A DNA stretch of 64,000 bases, from assembly GCF_023954305.1 (NCBI RefSeq), contig NZ_JAMLIG010000001.1, positions 2,604,001 through 2,668,000 of the forward strand. The letters are read 5' to 3'. How positions within the stretch are numbered: position 1 is the first letter of the stretch; each line of letters begins with the position of its first letter. The stretch is from Mesorhizobium sp. GTDB lineage: Bacteria > Pseudomonadota > Alphaproteobacteria > Rhizobiales > Rhizobiaceae. Below are positions 62,121-64,000 of this stretch, one piece after another. Made by a program: the position numbers and the translations under genes. The notes below the pieces were generated by a model. It searched no databases, was not told the origin of the DNA, and saw nothing but the letters and a program-made list of their open reading frames with translations.

Positions 62121-62145
62121 TAGGGTCAGCACTCCCCGATATCGA

Positions 62146-62171
62146 GGCGCGGCCGATGCCGCGCCTTTTTT
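62146..62171 (+). terminator. intrinsic terminator after serA
   Basis: Stem GGCGCGGC/GCCGCGCC with a CGAT loop, followed by six T residues. Confidence 0.9.
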
Positions 62172-62200
62172 GTCGGAGATGGATGCGCTACACTGAAAAC

Positions 62201-62425
62201 ATGAAGCCAACCGACAAGATCGTGATCGATGCCTTCTGGGACAACGAAGCCCGGGTCTGGGTTGCATCTTCTCGCGGCGAACTCGGCCTCGTGACCGAAG
62301 CTCGGACGATCGAAGACTTGCAGACGCGTATCGCCGACCTCCTTCCGGACCTGCTCGACGGCCATCCGGGTTCCTACGAGGTCGAGCTGATCAGCCGCTC
62401 CTCCCAGGTCATTGCTGCCGAATGA
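62201..62425 (+). CDS. DUF1902 / HicB-like antitoxin
   Basis: A 74-residue protein (DAFWDNEARVWVASSRGELG, EDLQTRIADLLPDLLDG) of the DUF1902 type, which resembles the N-terminal half of HicB antitoxins but lacks a DNA-binding domain. The stop overlaps the next start as ATGA. It follows the serA terminator, so it has its own promoter or receives little read-through. Confidence 0.78.
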   Translation: MKPTDKIVIDAFWDNEARVWVASSRGELGLVTEARTIEDLQTRIADLLPDLLDGHPGSYEVELISRSSQVIAAE

Positions 62426-62637
62426 TGCAAATCCGAGTGTCGATGGGCAAGCTTGCCAAAGACACGCGAAAACTGCTCTCGACCGCTGGCTGGACCTTCC
62501 TGAGGCATGCCAAGGGTGATCATGAGATTTGGACAAACACGGCGACGGGCGCGAAAGTGACCGTCGATGCGAACATGACCTCTCGCCATACGGCGAATGA
62601 GATTCTGAAGAAGGCCGGATTACCGAAGGCATTCTGA
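62422..62637 (+). CDS. HicA-family mRNA interferase toxin
   Basis: A 71-residue protein with the HicA dsRBD-like fold: LLSTAGWTFLRHAKGDHEIW with the catalytic His34 in GDHEIW, and the closing HTANEILKKAGL. HicA toxins cleave mRNA; the preceding DUF1902 protein is its likely antitoxin. The ATGA overlap shows coupling. First residues (MMQIRVS) may belong to an alternative start at MGK. Confidence 0.85.
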   Translation: MMQIRVSMGKLAKDTRKLLSTAGWTFLRHAKGDHEIWTNTATGAKVTVDANMTSRHTANEILKKAGLPKAF

Positions 62638-62718
62638 TCATTGGCTTCGTCCGAATACGCTTAGGCCTGGGCTCTGCCCCGGCCTCTCCGGCAGCGATGA
62701 CCAGCGAAGGCGCGCGTT

Positions 62719-63792
62719 TCAAGTCTCGCGGTTGGTGAAGTGGGCGTTGCCGAGGCCGGTGCCGATGGTCAGCACTGCCCAATGTTTCACATCGCGCATC
62801 CGCGGCAGTTGGCTGAGGCCCTGCACGACCGCATCGTTGTGCATGCGCACCTCGGTCTCGTAACCGAGTATGTCGGGGATTTCCGCTGCGAGCCGTTCCG
62901 GCAGGTTGAAGGATTTGCTCTCCCAGGATCCGGGCAGGTTCTGCGCGCCGTCGCTGACATGGCCGTCCGGATCGATCGTCCCCGGACAGCCGACGCCGAT
63001 GAAGGGGGCGAGATCGAGGTCGGCGTCCTCGGCGTGCTCGATCAGGCGGCGCAGCATCCTGACGAGCCTGGACACCAGCTGGTCGCGGCCGATGTCCGGC
63101 TGGTTGGCGTGGCGCCAGAGCTCCATGCGCGACACCTTGATCTTCTTCGGATAGGGCGCGCGCTTGCGCGACATGCGCAGCATGCCGGCGCGGACGTTGG
63201 AGCCGCCGATGTCGACCGCGAGCATCGCTTCATGCCCGGCGAGCGCTTCGGGAGGCCACAGGTAGGCCGAGCCGATCAATCCGGCCTCGTCCGGGTCCTT
63301 GTCGATCGGGATCAGGTCGACGGAAATGCCGTCCATCTTGAGCAAGGCCGAAGCGCGGCCGATCGCCCATTCGCCGACACGGCTGTCGCGCATGCCGCCG
63401 CCGACAGCGATCCGCTGCGTGCCGCGCCAGCCCTTGTCCTTCAGAAACCGCCGCGTCACCAGGGCCAGTTGCTGGGCGAACTCCTCCACCGTGGTGAAGA
63501 TCAGGCCAACGGTCGCGACGTCGCCCTCGATCGGCATTCGATCCAACTCGCGCCGCTTGATCTTCCGCGTCTTGCGCTTGCCGAGCGGATCTCCGCCGTG
63601 CTTGCGCCACTGCTTTCTGGCATCGTCGAGGATGTCGACGAAGGCGCGGCTGTTGGCGCGATCGCCGAGGAAGCCATCGCCGTCGCGGATCTTGAGATTG
63701 ACCTTGTCGACGGTGACCGTCGGCAAGTCATCTGAGCCGTGGATGACCTTCGACGCCGGCGCCTTCGCCCCGGATTTCTTGCGGCCTGCCAA
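62719..63792 (-). CDS. ROK-family sugar kinase-like protein
   Basis: A 357-residue protein with a long N-terminal extension (to about 190) before the ROK/ASKHA ATPase core: LAVDIGGSNVRAGMLR, FIGVGCPGTIDPDGHV, RMHNDAVVQGLSQLP and TIGTGLGNAHFTN. The ROK zinc motif is not obvious. The extension (RKTRKIKRRELDRMP) is basic. It may be a glucokinase-like enzyme or a regulator; substrate unknown. Confidence 0.78.
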   Translation of the reverse strand: MAGRKKSGAKAPASKVIHGSDDLPTVTVDKVNLKIRDGDGFLGDRANSRAFVDILDDARKQWRKHGGDPLGKRKTRKIKRRELDRMPIEGDVATVGLIFTTVEEFAQQLALVTRRFLKDKGWRGTQRIAVGGGMRDSRVGEWAIGRASALLKMDGISVDLIPIDKDPDEAGLIGSAYLWPPEALAGHEAMLAVDIGGSNVRAGMLRMSRKRAPYPKKIKVSRMELWRHANQPDIGRDQLVSRLVRMLRRLIEHAEDADLDLAPFIGVGCPGTIDPDGHVSDGAQNLPGSWESKSFNLPERLAAEIPDILGYETEVRMHNDAVVQGLSQLPRMRDVKHWAVLTIGTGLGNAHFTNRET

Positions 63793-63856
63793 GCAAATCT
63801 CCCTCCGCTCGTATCTCCGGAATGCAGAACGCGCGCGGGGGCGGGAGGTTCAAAAG

Positions 63857-64000
63857 CTAGCTATCGCCCCGGGGCGCCGCCCGTCTGCCGCTCCATTCGG
63901 CGAGGCCGATGCCGCCGAGCACCAGCACGATCGCCAGCGCATGATAGGGCTCGAATACCTCGCCGATGATCAGGATGGCGAGCAGCGTGCCGAAGATCGG
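63857..64000 (-). CDS. EamA/DMT-family transporter, truncated by window edge
   Basis: The last 47 codons of a drug/metabolite transporter: PIFGTLLAILIIGE, EPYHALAIVLVLGGIGLAEW, which is the typical end of the second EamA repeat. The start lies beyond the window. Substrate unknown. Confidence 0.75.
   Translation of the reverse strand, partial: PIFGTLLAILIIGEVFEPYHALAIVLVLGGIGLAEWSGRRAAPRGDS

Overview
The window looks like chromosomal DNA of a high-G+C alphaproteobacterium of the order Hyphomicrobiales (Rhizobiales), most like Mesorhizobium and other Phyllobacteriaceae. The evidence is a Tol-Pal cluster with rhizobial-type TolB, Pal and CpoB, an RcdA-type DUF1465 protein under a perfect CtrA box, paired Omp25-like porins, a serC leader in front of serC-serA, an EnvC/CtpA/polysaccharide-deacetylase/RppH block, and many GC-rich palindromes of the rhizobial intergenic type. 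No rRNA, CRISPR array, integrase, transposase or plasmid function is visible. Nearly all of it is core genome.

Layout. 1-3.05 kb: end of an inositol catabolic operon (iolD-iolE-iolB). 3.06-3.15 kb: tRNA-Ser(CGA). 3.3-12.6 kb, minus strand: tolQ-tolR-tolA-tolB-pal-cpoB-tilS-ftsH. 12.8-16.3 kb: an accessory island separating tolQ from ybgC, holding a two-helix membrane protein, a large AT-rich TIR-Nudix-like fusion and a small unknown gene. 16.3-16.7 kb: REP-like palindromes. 16.7-22.1 kb: ybgC, a secreted GH5-type glycosidase, then ruvC-ruvA-ruvB with an AbrB/PIN toxin-antitoxin module inserted on each side of ruvA. 22.2-33.4 kb: two TauE/SafE permeases, rcdA with a nearby sRNA candidate, an acyl-CoA ligase, thiE, a Sel1-repeat protein, efp, suhB, a hemolysin III-type protein and a MotA/OmpA-like pair. 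33.4-44.0 kb: heparinase-like protein, envC-ctpA-deacetylase-rppH, a 22-codon ORF with an extended ribosome-binding site, transglutaminase, sdhAF4, htpX, rsmB. 44.1-52.8 kb, minus strand: rplU-rpmA-GNAT-GNAT-obgE-proB-proA-nadD-MFS-rsfS-rlmH. 53.0-55.5 kb: beta-helix protein plus diheme cytochrome. 55.6-64 kb: glmM, two porins, serC-serA, a HicAB-like module, a ROK-family protein and the end of an EamA transporter.

Main interpretation. The best candidate for an undescribed system is the horizontally acquired-looking island at 12.8-15.9 kb. Its 592-residue protein joins an N-terminal TIR domain (a typical NAD-consuming effector) to a C-terminal Nudix-like domain, which suggests an NAD-linked conflict or defence function. 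Other points worth checking are the toxin-antitoxin modules interleaved with ruvCAB and translationally coupled to it, each with its own operator palindrome; a structured sRNA candidate with a CCUCCC loop beside rcdA; the tiny gene whose ribosome-binding site matches 13 bases of the 16S 3' end; palindromes that have become part of the tilS and cytochrome reading frames; and a probable single inversion of about 9 kb (35.1-44.1 kb) that would explain two broken syntenic blocks.
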